Counted from the stretch's first letter, positions 1 through 9,335 are shown. The stretch is DNA of 64,000 nucleotides from Aquicoccus sp. G2-2 (GCF_034555965.1 NZ_JAYDCK010000002.1:1-64000); one strand, 5' to 3'. Translations and numbers: made by a program. The notes: generated by a model not told the origin, from the letters alone.

Positions 1-2
1 AG

Positions 3-413
3 CGCCTGCCGGAAGCCCAAGGCCGCGTCATCGTTACCGGCCTCGTCATCACTCGCCAAAGGCCCGGAACCGCAGCAGGTGTGGTGTTCCTCACGCTCGA
101 GGATGAAACCGGTGTGTCCAACGTGGTGGTCTGGCGCAAGACCTACGCGGCCTTCCGCAAGGCGGTCATCGCCGGACGGCTTTTGCGCGTCATTGGCCGG
201 ATCGAGCGCGAAGGGCAGGTCGTCCATCTGATTGCGGAGCGGATCGAGGATCTCTCATCCATGCTGTCGACGCTCGGGCGCCCGGCGCTGATCGAAGCGG
301 CCGAACAACAGGGGCATGAGACGGGACACGATCAGAACGGCGGAGCCCGGTCCGCGGCGCGCCATCCTCGTGAACAGGCCAAAAAACTGTTTCTGAGCCG
401 GGATTTCCATTGA
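3..413 (+). CDS. dnaE2: Error-prone DNA polymerase DnaE2, C-terminal end (partial)
   Basis: This is the last 136 codons of a gene that begins before the window. The reading frame is open from base 3. It encodes an OB-fold-like segment (VTGLVITRQRPGTA, then VFLTLEDETGVSNVVVW) and ends in SRDFH, the terminal residues usual for DnaE2. DnaE2 is the alpha-type polymerase that works with ImuA/ImuB in damage-induced mutagenesis in alphaproteobacteria, and those partners would lie upstream. The gene appears intact at its 3' end, and the accessory region starts straight after it. Confidence 0.9.
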   Translation, partial: RLPEAQGRVIVTGLVITRQRPGTAAGVVFLTLEDETGVSNVVVWRKTYAAFRKAVIAGRLLRVIGRIEREGQVVHLIAERIEDLSSMLSTLGRPALIEAAEQQGHETGHDQNGGARSAARHPREQAKKLFLSRDFH

Positions 414-555
414 ACCGGGTTTTTTGCCGAGCTGCGCTCAACGCGCTCCTCCACGAACCACGGAAAATTCTCTTCAGCAAAGGCTGGATAATTCTCCCTT
501 TATGCCGTTACTCGCGAGGCCTATCCTTTATACTCCCGGACCAGGGAAGAAGGGG

Positions 556-723
556 ATGTTCACGTCGGAGGATCAACGCAAGATTAGGCATAGGTTGCGG
601 ATACTGCGCTACGCCGAAGAGATCAGCCGTGTCGCCAAGACCTGCTGCCATTTTGGCATCGGCCGCGCCAGTTTCCACCGCTGGTGTCACTGGGGTGTGG
701 AGAAAAGTTGGGGCACTGCTTGA
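556..723 (+). pseudogene. Transposase N-terminal fragment (HTH)
   Basis: A 55-codon frame starts with a helix-turn-helix-like segment (RHRLRILRYAEE, then FGIGRASFHRW) that resembles the N-terminus of IS481/IS3-type transposases. After FHRW the similarity to a transposase ends and the frame stops shortly afterwards, so only the DNA-binding head remains. It is a decayed insertion-sequence remnant between dnaE2 and the next gene. The IS family is uncertain. Confidence 0.5.
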
Positions 724-1077
724 TAGTCGTCTATACTTCTGTGGTGTTTTCAGGAGAATTCAGAATGGAAGTCAGCATCAAGATTGAAACGGAATTTTGT
801 TGGGGCGAACGTCGATCGCAAGTGATCAGTTGCGTTGAATGACATACGATTGACGTGTCAGAGGGCAAACTCGGTTTGAGTCTTACAGAAAGTAAAACGA
901 AGTCAACGGCGGAGTAAAACCAAACCAATGGCAGGGTGGCAAGCGCCATGGCGCGCGCACTCGCCACATAGCTGGCGTGTGCTTCACGCGGCCCAGCAAT
1001 CGCGCGAAACGTAAATCGCCATTCGCTGCGCAATAGACGTGCGGACGCTGAGCGGACTTAGCCCCCTGCTATACAGG
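724..1077. other. Intergenic stretch without a convincing gene
   Basis: About 350 bases with no supported gene. A 25-codon frame at 764-841 starts MEVSIKIETEFCWGE, which faintly resembles the N-terminus of ISKra4-type transposases. It is too short to call. An open reverse frame spans 731-1033 but has no recognisable domain. Confidence 0.4.
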
Positions 1078-2760
1078 TCACGAGTTCATCGCCGCCAATT
1101 CATGCAACGGCTCAAGCTCGCCTTGGTAGGCCACAATTAGTCCGAACAAGGGTGCAGTGATTTCGATATCAAAGCAAAAGCGCCCATTTTTCTCTGTCTC
1201 AAAACTCTGCCCGGCAGGTAGCAGGAACCGCGGTAAAGAAATTCCGAAGCATGACCATCGACGAGGGATCAGGAATAAACGATCTTGTTCAATGACAAGC
1301 GCCAAGGCCACGTCGATCCACCCAAAACGCTCCACCAAAAGATAATCGTTTCTTCCTGTTCCGCGCTTCTGAAAGGACGAGAAGACCTTGCCGTCAAAAT
1401 TCCGCGTCCAGAGTTCTCCACCACGCTCAGGCGATATTGTGACTGTTACAGGCATTCTTGTCGCGGCCTGAGGAAAGCCGAAAATCTTGGCAATAATGTT
1501 TGCAAACCAACCCGTTCCCCTGCGCACGTTTGCATGACCACTCCAATTACGTATGTTCGAGTTATCATGAAGAGCAATTAGCTGATCGGGAAGCGCATCC
1601 AACGCCGACCCCAGAACCTGCCGGAAGACTGGTGCCGAGCAGGACTGCTGTTCTCGCAAGGCCGCAAAAATCATGCGCCCTTCAAAAAGGGTGTCATAAT
1701 CCGCCAATTTCAATGCGCTTGTCGCTGGCCGGGCACCACAGGTCGGTCGCTCATCCGCCAGAGATTTGCGAATGATTGCCTCAATCGCCATAGACGGAAT
1801 GAACGGACCGTCATCACCTTCTGCCAGCAAATGCCAACTTTTCTCGACTTCTTGACCGTCTTTCAGTCCACGAGCATGCACGAACATCCCGCCGCGATGC
1901 TCACCATATTTTGTGAGATTCAGTACTTTGTAAAACAGACCTGACAGTGGCACTAAAGATGGAAACGCAAGGGTGGCACGTGTTTTGGCCAAAAAATTGA
2001 GAACACGGTGAAGCGATTCTGGAACGGGGCCAGCCCCCATCCAGATATCTTTCAAGGTGTCATGTTCCGGCGGAATGACTTGAAGATCCGGTACATCCAC
2101 CAGCGAAAAATGGATATTGTTCAAAGGCAGCCGGCCGGGCACGGCGATTGTGAAACGCATGCTTTCCGTAAGTCCGTAGGCCTGCGTCTGGAGGCCATTG
2201 CGCAAGAGCTTGACGGGTTCTCCAGCATAGCCGACTACGGCTCGCATAACATTTAATCCGATCCCAGCATAGGGAGACGGAGCGATACCGCCTGCGACGG
2301 ATACGATGTCCATCGTTTTTGAGATTTCCCGCAGCACCGCTGCCGTCAGCACCGGAAAACTGCTAACACCGGACAGCACAAAAACCTCGGCGGCCTTGGC
2401 CTCATCATCGAATTGGGACACGCCGAACACGAAATCGGCGGCGTCGGCGAAGTCCAAATAATTCACCTTGGCCGCAAGGCAGGCCTTGATGACATGATAG
2501 CGGTTGGTGCCGTATTCTTGAAACGGCCCCGAGGCATCGACGACCAGATCAGGGCGTTCATCCGCCAGCCCGTGTGCGATGTCGTCGCGATCCAGCCGAA
2601 GCGGTTTGACTTGCGCTAGTCCCTCGTAGCGATTGCAGAAATCGGTAGCCCGAGCCAGATTGCGCCCGGAAATGACAATCTGAAGCTGGCCGATATCCGA
2701 CAATAACACGGCGAGCCGACCGCCAAATACCCCATAACCGCCGAGGATTAGAACCTTCAC
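1078..2760 (-). CDS. Saccharopine dehydrogenase-like protein with DUF4166 domain
   Basis: The 560-residue product opens with a Rossmann nucleotide-binding fold (VKVLILGGYGVFGGRLA, residues 1-17), continues with the DASGPFQEYG region typical of saccharopine dehydrogenase-like oxidoreductases, and ends with a DUF4166 domain from about residue 365 (PVFRQVLGSALDALP). The GTG at 2760 was chosen because it begins right at the Rossmann strand and overlaps the upstream gene's stop as GTGA. A longer frame reaches 2964, but the added 68 residues have no family likeness. An NAD(P)-dependent redox role is expected; the substrate is unknown. It is translationally coupled to the DCC-family gene upstream. 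Confidence 0.85.
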   Translation of the reverse strand: MKVLILGGYGVFGGRLAVLLSDIGQLQIVISGRNLARATDFCNRYEGLAQVKPLRLDRDDIAHGLADERPDLVVDASGPFQEYGTNRYHVIKACLAAKVNYLDFADAADFVFGVSQFDDEAKAAEVFVLSGVSSFPVLTAAVLREISKTMDIVSVAGGIAPSPYAGIGLNVMRAVVGYAGEPVKLLRNGLQTQAYGLTESMRFTIAVPGRLPLNNIHFSLVDVPDLQVIPPEHDTLKDIWMGAGPVPESLHRVLNFLAKTRATLAFPSLVPLSGLFYKVLNLTKYGEHRGGMFVHARGLKDGQEVEKSWHLLAEGDDGPFIPSMAIEAIIRKSLADERPTCGARPATSALKLADYDTLFEGRMIFAALREQQSCSAPVFRQVLGSALDALPDQLIALHDNSNIRNWSGHANVRRGTGWFANIIAKIFGFPQAATRMPVTVTISPERGGELWTRNFDGKVFSSFQKRGTGRNDYLLVERFGWIDVALALVIEQDRLFLIPRRWSCFGISLPRFLLPAGQSFETEKNGRFCFDIEITAPLFGLIVAYQGELEPLHELAAMNS

Positions 2761-3239
2761 GACAGCAATCTTTTCTGAACTTCGGTGTCTGGCAACGTGC
2801 ACAGATCGGTTGTTCCGAACAGCCGATAGCGGTTGCGTGCGACAGCACGATACAGGATGTCCTGCACCACCGTCGGAAGGATGCGAAGAATCCCAAGCCA
2901 CTTCCAGACACCCCCGAGGCGATGACCGACGCGTATGAAGGCATCGAGAGACGAATAGGCGCACCCGTATTCTAGGTAGAGCCAGGACGCTGGATCAGCG
3001 GGGTCGAGATCGTAGTGGTTCATAAGTGCGCTGCCTACGTCGGATTGCAGCGGGATAATCGTGAATTGATGTTCGCTGTCATTGCGAGCGATCCACGCGG
3101 CACCTCGTGCACAGAGTGAACAGCGGGCATCCATTACCGTAAAAACTTCCCCTGCTGAAAAAGGGGGTACCGAATTGTCCTTCAGGTAAGAAAACGGATC
3201 GCGGCGTGAAAGCATGTTCATGGTGAAACCGTATCGCAT
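2757..3239 (-). CDS. DCC family (DUF393) thiol-disulfide oxidoreductase-like protein
   Basis: A 160-residue protein with the DUF393/DCC signature. An acidic residue and paired cysteines (MDARCSLC) follow a first beta strand, and the C-terminal YRLFGTTDLCTLP block is typical of the family. In homologues the first motif usually reads DGxCxxC; here the glycine is replaced, giving DARC. The family is named as thiol-disulfide oxidoreductases, but the reaction is unproved. Methionines 1, 7 and 9 are all possible starts. The stop overlaps the start of the DUF4166 gene (GTGA), so the two form an operon. Confidence 0.8.
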   Translation of the reverse strand: MRYGFTMNMLSRRDPFSYLKDNSVPPFSAGEVFTVMDARCSLCARGAAWIARNDSEHQFTIIPLQSDVGSALMNHYDLDPADPASWLYLEYGCAYSSLDAFIRVGHRLGGVWKWLGILRILPTVVQDILYRAVARNRYRLFGTTDLCTLPDTEVQKRLLS

Positions 3240-3493
3240 TCTCGTGGGTTAGTCCAAGCAACAAAATGCCACAAATTTAGTATTCATTGGCAGGGTATTA
3301 GGCCAAAAAATTTGATTCGTTGCTGCCGTTTTCTGCACCCATCCGGAAAGGCCGCTAAAGGCTATGTCCCCGTTCTCGATCAATACCAATATCGCGTTCC
3401 TTCTCGGCAGTCCGATCGACCTTTCGTTCCGGCTCCTTGACATATTCGTTGGACTCTTTGAGCACGGAAAAATCGGTTCCGCGCAACGCCTAG

Positions 3494-3878
3494 GCTAATC
3501 CACCCAAGGACTGCACGGCCACGTCCCGTATACGAGCGTAGGTTTCGCCAAAGCGTTCCCGCAATCCGCTGACCAGCGCGCGCACGTCTTCCAGTCGGCC
3601 GCGCGTCTCACGCCTTAGATCGGCGGCGACTGTGTGGATCCGCGCCGCCCCACACCCCATGCCTTCCAGCCAATGTCGGGTAAAGGATGGCGGTCCAGCT
3701 CCACCGCTTCAATCTCCAGCTCATCCGCAGGAAATGATTCTGTAACCATCCCGACGGCGACTTTGTGCCAAGGTCGGATCGCAACAGTCCAATTTGGGCG
3801 GCGTGCTTGACGAACGAACCCAATTTGGCAACCATTAACGAAAGATGCCGTGGCATATCCAGCGATCTGAAGCTTCAA
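3494..3878 (-). pseudogene. Possible degraded hypothetical gene
   Basis: An 87-residue frame (3615-3878) begins MKLQIAGYATASFVNG and looks protein-like. A different reverse frame from about 3640 to 3494 reads AADLRRETRGRLEDVRALVS and ends QSLGGLA with a stop, a charged helical segment that looks like a genuine C-terminus. Joining them needs a frame change near 3640, so this may be one gene broken by an indel. I do not recognise the family. The 250 bases between 3240 and 3493 hold nothing I can support. Confidence 0.35.
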
Positions 3879-3916
3879 GAAATAGGTATGGAAGACATCC
3901 CAAACAATTGATACGT

Positions 3917-3930
3917 CATCAAATATGATG
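3917..3930. promoter_or_regulatory. Palindrome upstream of DUF6471 gene
   Basis: The sequence CATCA-AATA-TGATG is a 5-bp inverted repeat with a 4-base loop, placed 16 bases before the ATG of the DUF6471 gene and just upstream of its GGAGG ribosome-binding site. The position suits an autoregulatory operator. This is inference from position and symmetry only. Confidence 0.35.
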
Positions 3931-3946
3931 TTTTCTGGAGGTCGTC

Positions 3947-4186
3947 ATGCCCAAAGATGCAGCAGTTGTCGAAGAATATGAAGGTAAGGCAAAGAGCATC
4001 CTGAAGGGAGAGCTAAAGCGCCGTGGTATAACCTATGGTCAGCTCGCTGACCGTCTGACGATGCTGGGATCGCCGGAGACGGAGCGAAACATAGCCAACA
4101 AGATAAGCCGAGGTAGCTTCACCGCCGCCTTCTTCATGATGTGCATGGATGCTATCGGTGCAAACAACCTGAGCCTTGAAACATAA
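3947..4186 (+). CDS. DUF6471 domain protein
   Basis: A 79-residue protein covering a whole DUF6471 domain: EGKAKSILKGELKRRGITY, then an LADRL turn, TERNIANKISRG, and AAFFMMCMDAIG. The fold resembles a small helix-turn-helix domain, and family members sit in mobile or accessory DNA, so a DNA-binding regulatory role is plausible but unproved. The start is supported by GGAGG at about 3937-3941. A palindrome sits immediately upstream. The gene stands alone on this strand and converges with the 4262-4834 gene. Confidence 0.8.
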   Translation: MPKDAAVVEEYEGKAKSILKGELKRRGITYGQLADRLTMLGSPETERNIANKISRGSFTAAFFMMCMDAIGANNLSLET

Positions 4187-4261
4187 TATCAAAGCGCACG
4201 GCTAGGCAAAATTCAGCCGGGAGCACGCGACCCAACGGGCCTTCCACCGTTAAACAAGTTG

Positions 4262-4834
4262 CTACTTTGCTCCCTTGGAAAAGGACTCGACATATCCTGG
4301 CGATCTTATGATTCCAAGCGTCTCGTTATTTAGGTCAGACAGTCCAAGCTGCCGCAGGTGTGGCAGCTTGGATTCAAGTGCAAGAGCTAGTGAAGAGCCA
4401 AACTCATCATTCCGATCATAGATCATCTTTGTAAGCGGAACGTCTTGCAGCAGCGAGGTTGTCTCTTCCAGCAAGTCTTGATAGCGATCTTGGTTCGCAC
4501 ACGGTCGCGGATTAACCAAGGCGATGCCCTCGGGCAAGAGACCAGACACGACCGCAAGGCTTGGCACCACCGCTGCATTGCAGGCAATAACGTGAACGTT
4601 CTCGTAGTTTAGACAACGAAAGGCTTCCAACGCCTCAGCAAAATCAGAGACTTCATGGGGTTGATCTGCTTTGAAATGTAGAACCACGCAATTGACGACG
4701 CCATCGTTAAGCAAGCGCCGCCGGGCTTTCCAGCCCTTCTCGCTATCAATGAATAGCGTTGCCTGGTAGGGGCGGCGAGGTTCTTGCCAAGCCAAATTAA
4801 GAGTTTGGCCAAATTTTCGAACTTCGATGGCCAT
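4262..4834 (-). CDS. Hypothetical protein coupled to glycosyltransferase-sulfotransferase
   Basis: A 190-residue soluble protein that I do not recognise. It alternates hydrophobic strands and helices (for example NCVVLHFKADQPHE, then VHVIACNAAVVPSLAVVSG), suggesting a Rossmann-like alpha/beta fold. No signal peptide or membrane segment is seen. Its ATG overlaps the stop of the upstream glycosyltransferase gene by one base (TAATG), so the two are translated together and probably act in the same surface-glycan or sulfation process. This is inference from context. Confidence 0.6.
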   Translation of the reverse strand: MAIEVRKFGQTLNLAWQEPRRPYQATLFIDSEKGWKARRRLLNDGVVNCVVLHFKADQPHEVSDFAEALEAFRCLNYENVHVIACNAAVVPSLAVVSGLLPEGIALVNPRPCANQDRYQDLLEETTSLLQDVPLTKMIYDRNDEFGSSLALALESKLPHLRQLGLSDLNNETLGIIRSPGYVESFSKGAK

Positions 4835-6396
4835 TAGTTCTCGTCCCTTGCGTACCCGTCGTCCAATAGCCTCTGAAGACGCTGGAAGAAAGCGGACGGC
4901 TTCTCGGTATTCAACGAATATTCAACCAAGCGCAACTCACCCTTGGCAGCCTTTGCACGGACCTTGGCTGCGTGTTGTTCCCAATCACTTTTCCATTTTT
5001 CTAAAACTGCTCCCTCGTCCGGTAAGCCATATGCTTGCTGATGCTCAATCAGGTATTGTCCTTTGCGAAACTTTTTCCGGCTGGCCAACCATTCTTCGAC
5101 TGGTCGATAGTTCAGTACGAAAATGCCGTCTGGAAAATAGGAATGGATATATTCGAAATCGTAGAAGCCATCATATATGTCTGCACCGCTGCTTCCGTAG
5201 GATATATCGCTCAAGAGTTGGTAGTGAGCATAGTCAGAAAATGGCATTGCTTCGCCCGCTTTGGCAATGCGGAGCGACTTGGCTAGATTGCCGCCATCCC
5301 AGTGGGCGTACGAAAACCCTCTCCGCCCGAACATGGCGCAAATCTCCCTAGTGCCGCAACGGTTCATGCCAATCTGGAATATTCGCTGTTGTGCGGAAAT
5401 TGTATCCTTTGATGGAGAACTCACATGCTCAAATTTGTGGGCGCGGACATAGGGCCGCACAAACGTCTGTGTTGATTCAACAAAGTTCAAGTCGGGACGA
5501 ATGAAAAGCTCCGGCTTTTCCTTAAGGGCAGGGGAATTTTTCGGTAGAACGTTCAAGGATCGAAAGAGCTCATCAACGCCATCTGGTTGCTTCTGTCGGC
5601 GGGCGGACTCGTATAGGCCGTAGCGACGCTGCGCATGTTCTGGCATTGACTGGAAATATTGGGCGTCCTCGACACGACGTTCAAATTTATGGCACCAGTC
5701 CTCGAACGATGCGGGGAAGTAGTGGAGCAGCACTGCTTGTTCCTGGGAGATTTTTACCTCTGGAATGCTTGTCCGATCCTTGCGGACGAAGTGAATGTTA
5801 AACCGAGCTTCGCGGTTGCTTGTCCGCTTGAAACTCTTGCCTACTTCATGCCCTTGAAAGCCGTTCGGGAAGAATTCTCCGAGATCGCCATACAGCACAT
5901 GTCCCCAACGACTCCCATTTGGAGGTTTGAGCTTAAAGTAGCCCTGGAGCGAAAGTTGGCCAGGGTTGTATTTTTCGCTGAACATGTGCTCTGCAGGAAG
6001 GATTCTCACAGCATCAATATCATTGGGGACGTTGGAAAGAATTGATGAAATCGAGCTGCTGGCCCTCGGGTACAAAAATTCGTCAGCGTCAATATGCGCT
6101 ATCCACTCAGTCTTGCAAAGTCGGCGTGCCGCCAGTTCTGCATTGTGTGTTTGCCGCTGACGATGTCCTTTTGGCCGGCCCTTCTTCGGGCCATACTTCG
6201 CCCAATAGTCGCTGTCACATGCTATTGTCGTCACACGGGGAACATCAGCAAACACCTCTGCCAACCCGTCGCAAGGGTCGTCAAAGAATACAAATAGTTC
6301 GGTTACCTCAGTTGTCAGATGATGCGCTAAGAATGCCTCAATCAACTTCCGAGGCTCTGAACACGTTGTGACGATTGACCATTTGGGGCTTGCCAT
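4834..6396 (-). CDS. Glycosyltransferase family 2-like / sulfotransferase fusion protein
   Basis: The 520-residue protein has two parts. Residues 1 to about 290 match the family-2-like glycosyltransferases: an N-terminal WSIVTTCSEP strand, and HIDADEFLYP at residues 101-110 with the DxD metal/nucleotide-sugar motif. From about residue 337 a second domain starts with FQIGMNRCGTREI, which corresponds to the PAPS-binding loop of sulfotransferases. It continues to YRPVEEWLASRKKF, a typical second sulfotransferase block. A bifunctional enzyme that adds and sulfates a sugar on an exported glycan is a reasonable inference. The gene is followed by an overlapping hypothetical gene. Confidence 0.75.
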   Translation of the reverse strand: MASPKWSIVTTCSEPRKLIEAFLAHHLTTEVTELFVFFDDPCDGLAEVFADVPRVTTIACDSDYWAKYGPKKGRPKGHRQRQTHNAELAARRLCKTEWIAHIDADEFLYPRASSSISSILSNVPNDIDAVRILPAEHMFSEKYNPGQLSLQGYFKLKPPNGSRWGHVLYGDLGEFFPNGFQGHEVGKSFKRTSNREARFNIHFVRKDRTSIPEVKISQEQAVLLHYFPASFEDWCHKFERRVEDAQYFQSMPEHAQRRYGLYESARRQKQPDGVDELFRSLNVLPKNSPALKEKPELFIRPDLNFVESTQTFVRPYVRAHKFEHVSSPSKDTISAQQRIFQIGMNRCGTREICAMFGRRGFSYAHWDGGNLAKSLRIAKAGEAMPFSDYAHYQLLSDISYGSSGADIYDGFYDFEYIHSYFPDGIFVLNYRPVEEWLASRKKFRKGQYLIEHQQAYGLPDEGAVLEKWKSDWEQHAAKVRAKAAKGELRLVEYSLNTEKPSAFFQRLQRLLDDGYARDEN

Positions 6397-6658
6397 GCGG
6401 GTGCCTGTTTCTCGTGCCTCCAGTCTCTTCCCACTAGGTGTTGATACTGGAGATTTACTTGGATCCTATAAGTCATTGGAACGAAGCACTCAACTGTCAA
6501 CCGCTGTTGAAAGTCACTCAAAACGAGGGCATTTGGAGCCGTCCTGAACGTCCGGCGTGCGGCCTATTGCCGACACTCGCACTTGCAACCCTTCATGAAT
6601 ATGGAGGACAGTATAGGTGCCCCAGCAGAAAAACTGCGGCTCTACGCTGCTTGTCACG

Positions 6659-7504
6659 TCATCTCTTGATAAGCATCGCCATCACGGCCGCACCAAGCTC
6701 CACCAGTGCGGCATTACGAGTGGCGAAGTTAGCGTTCGTGTCAGAGATCGACAGGCTGACAAAAATAGGGGCACCATTTGGCGGGGTCAGCATCGCGATC
6801 AGATTACGGTTGTGCTTGCCGCTGCCGGATTTGTCGGACACGTCCCATCCGGTGGGCACGGCGGGGCGGATCAGGGCACTGGTCCAGCCGCCAGGGCGCA
6901 TCCAATCGGCCAGTAACTTCCGGTTCTCGGGCGATAGCGCGTCACCCGCGAGCAACGTTTGAAGTGTGCGCACCATCGCAGCCGGGCTGGTCGTATCGCG
7001 CGGATCACCTGGGACGAAGGTATTCAGTGCGGGCTCGGTTCTGTCGGATCGGGTGACTTCATCACCGATGCTGCGCAGAAAGGCCGTCAGCTGCTCAGGC
7101 CCGCCCAGCCTGTCGAATAGGATATTCGTGGCGCCGTTGTCGCTTTGATCGACCGCAGCACGGCACAAACCTGCAATCGTCATTGTGCCCCCGATACGGT
7201 GTTGCGTCACGGGAGCATGTCCAACAACGTCCTGCGCGCGCACCGGCAAGGTTTCTGTCAATTCCAGATCGGCGCGTGACAGGACGGCGGCGCAAACCAG
7301 CGCTTTAACGGTGCTGTTCATCAGGAAACGCTCATTCGGACGATGTGTCCACTCATCCCCGGTTGCGCTGTCATAAATGGCCACGCCGATACGTGCGTCA
7401 AGTTGGCTTTCAAGCTGGTCGATGGTCTGGGCGAGATCCGCAGCGTGGACACAGAACGGCATGAGCAGCGCCGTGACGAACGCTGCTAGGCGAGGGAATA
7501 TCAT
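6659..7504 (-). CDS. Class A beta-lactamase
   Basis: A 281-residue secreted serine beta-lactamase. An N-terminal signal peptide (about residues 1-21, ending CVHA-A) sends it to the periplasm. All class A landmarks are present: the nucleophile motif STVK (64-67), SDN (121-123), the omega-loop ExxLN as EPALN with the general base at about 157, and KSG (225-227) in place of the usual KTG. Segments such as IRPAVPTGWDVSDKSG resemble the CARB/RSA side of class A. The enzyme should hydrolyse penicillins; its wider spectrum cannot be read from sequence. It stands alone near insertion sequences, suggesting an acquired or accessory gene. Confidence 0.93.
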   Translation of the reverse strand: MIFPRLAAFVTALLMPFCVHAADLAQTIDQLESQLDARIGVAIYDSATGDEWTHRPNERFLMNSTVKALVCAAVLSRADLELTETLPVRAQDVVGHAPVTQHRIGGTMTIAGLCRAAVDQSDNGATNILFDRLGGPEQLTAFLRSIGDEVTRSDRTEPALNTFVPGDPRDTTSPAAMVRTLQTLLAGDALSPENRKLLADWMRPGGWTSALIRPAVPTGWDVSDKSGSGKHNRNLIAMLTPPNGAPIFVSLSISDTNANFATRNAALVELGAAVMAMLIKR

Positions 7505-7735
7505 GTGTTAGCCTTTTGATTGATTGTTTGCCGCCGGAGTTAGACGACTCCGTTCAAAGTAGATAGACAATAATGGAATTGGAGCCGCCATTCGTTGCCC
7601 CTGCACGCCTCCCAAAAACGAGGGTTTGTTGATGCACCCCACGATCGGTAGAGCGGCATTTTCCAGCCATTGACGGCTTTTTATCAGTCTGCAAATTTGA
7701 TCAAATTATTGAAGCCCGTCCGAAGGACACAACTA

Positions 7736-7967
7736 ATGGCGTCATCCACTGAAATTAGCTTAGAGAAGGAGACCGATGCGCTTGTCGTGTCAGAGTTCAT
7801 CTATCTCTTGATTGACGAACTTGCCGATGGCGCTGGCCCAGATCGTCAAACAATGACAGCGACCACCCGTCAGGTACTTGCTATGAATAGCGTGACTGGG
7901 ATCATCGCATCTGAGGCCTCAAAACCGCTTGGTGTGATATTGTTGAATGAATGTGCCGCTATTATGG
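7736..7967 (+). pseudogene. GNAT acetyltransferase, N-terminal fragment cut by IS110
   Basis: The frame from the ATG at 7736 encodes about 77 residues (SEFIYLLIDELADG, then PLGVILLNECAAI) that match the N-terminal half of a GNAT N-acetyltransferase. At about 7966 the sequence changes to the left end of an IS110 element, and the frame stops at 7981 inside that element. I could not find the C-terminal half on the other side of the IS, so the gene is dead. Confidence 0.65.
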
Positions 7968-9335
7968 GTCTGATGCTGTAACCGCCCCCCGACGTCACTC
8001 TTGTGTCAAGGTGGGTCATGTTTGATCCAATTAGGAGGACGGTTATGTCAAGGCTTGTTACGGTTGGTCTCGATCTCGCAAAGAGTGTGTTCCAAGTTCA
8101 CGGTGCCGATGCATCTGGCAGGGTATTGTTTCGCAAAAAGCTGCGACGCGCACAGGTTTTGGGGTTCTTCAATGAGTTGCCAGTTTGTGTGATCGCAATG
8201 GAGGCTTGTGGGGGCGCCCATTTTTGGGGCCGCGAAATCGGCAAGTTGGGGCACGAGGTGCGGCTGATCCCGCCCTCCTACGTTAAGCCGTTCGTTAAGA
8301 GGCAAAAGAACGATGCTGCGGATGCCGAGGCTATTTGTGAGGCTGCGGTGCGCCCGACAATGCGGTTTGTTTCCGTGAAGAGCGAAGAAACGCAAGGCGC
8401 GGCAATGGTTTTTCGTGTCCGGGAACTTCTCATCCGGCAGCGGACCCAAACCATCAATGCCTTGCGAGGGCACTTGAATGAATTCGGGCAAATCGTACCC
8501 CAGGGCGTAGCAAATGCATCGAAGCTCGTTGCAATCGTTGAGGGTTCAGATTGTGAACTGCCAATGGAAGCCATTGCGACGTTTCAAGCCCTCATCGCAA
8601 CACTCGGGCATTTTGAAACGGAAATTGCCAAGCTTGATGCCGAGATCGCCCGCCGGGCCAAGGAAGACGAGCTTGCGCGGCGCCTGATGACAGTACCAGG
8701 TATCGGCCCGCTGATTGCCACTGCAATTGCTACTCTTGCTCCGCCACCAGAAAACTTCCGGAGGGCGCGTGATTTTGCGGCTTGGCTTGGGCTGGTGCCG
8801 CGTCAACATTCGACGGGCGGCAAGCAAAGGCTTGGGGCAACGACGAAAATGGGGGAGCGATCCCTGAGACGGCTGCTGGTTATTGGTGCGAACAGCGTCA
8901 TTATTAAACGACGTACCCATCCAGATGCTCAACCGGGAACATGGCTGGGTAATCTGCTGCTACGCAAGCCACCGATGTTAGTTCGGGTGGCACTCGCAAA
9001 CAAAGTGGCGCGCATCGTCTGGGCCTTGATGGCCCGTGGTGGTGTCTACCAGTCTCCGGTAGCGGTAGCATAAAGCTGCCGTGGCTGCGAGAACGTCGGA
9101 GCGTAAGAGGGCAAGGAGCAGTTTGGCGCAACAGTCGTGAGACAGGATCAGACATCCAGCATGCAACATGTGCCGACGTGCACGCGGGACTGATTTGGAT
9201 CTGATCTTCGAACACCATACGGGCCCGCAGCATGTAGATAGCTGCATCAGAGGCCGGATACATGTCAGCACCCGATGACGCGCCTAAATCAGCTCCGAAA
9301 TTACCTCTTGCGCATGGGGCGGTTATACATGTTGC
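7968..9335 (+). mobile_element. IS110 family element, copy 1 (IS1111-like)
   Basis: The element carries one transposase gene. The left end contains CTGTAACCGCCCC (about 7975-7988) and the right side carries its near inverse GGGGCGGTTA at 9316-9325. These are subterminal inverted repeats, as in the IS1111 subgroup. The left non-coding arm is short (about 75 bases) and the right arm long (about 260 bases, 9074-9335). In IS1111-type elements the right arm encodes the bridge RNA, which is possible here. No target duplication is seen, as expected. It interrupts a GNAT gene. The 160 bases from 9336 to 9495 hold no gene. Confidence 0.7.
8045..9073 (+). CDS. IS110 family transposase
   Basis: A 342-residue recombinase with the RuvC-like DEDD domain (GLDLAKSVFQVHG; MEACGGAHFW; KNDAADAEAI) and the C-terminal helix-hairpin-helix and serine-containing domain (VPGIGPLIATAI; DFAAWLGLVPRQHSTGGKQ). 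The ATG at 8045 was chosen over the earlier in-frame start at 8003 because AGGAGG lies just before it. The gene appears complete. Confidence 0.92.
   Translation: MSRLVTVGLDLAKSVFQVHGADASGRVLFRKKLRRAQVLGFFNELPVCVIAMEACGGAHFWGREIGKLGHEVRLIPPSYVKPFVKRQKNDAADAEAICEAAVRPTMRFVSVKSEETQGAAMVFRVRELLIRQRTQTINALRGHLNEFGQIVPQGVANASKLVAIVEGSDCELPMEAIATFQALIATLGHFETEIAKLDAEIARRAKEDELARRLMTVPGIGPLIATAIATLAPPPENFRRARDFAAWLGLVPRQHSTGGKQRLGATTKMGERSLRRLLVIGANSVIIKRRTHPDAQPGTWLGNLLLRKPPMLVRVALANKVARIVWALMARGGVYQSPVAVA

Noticed and set aside
764-841. ISKra4 transposase start
   Set aside because: Only 25 codons with weak likeness; not enough to name an element.
731-1033. Reverse 100-codon frame as a membrane protein
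   Set aside because: Some hydrophobic stretches but no family, no ribosome-binding site and neighbouring IS remnants; likely chance.
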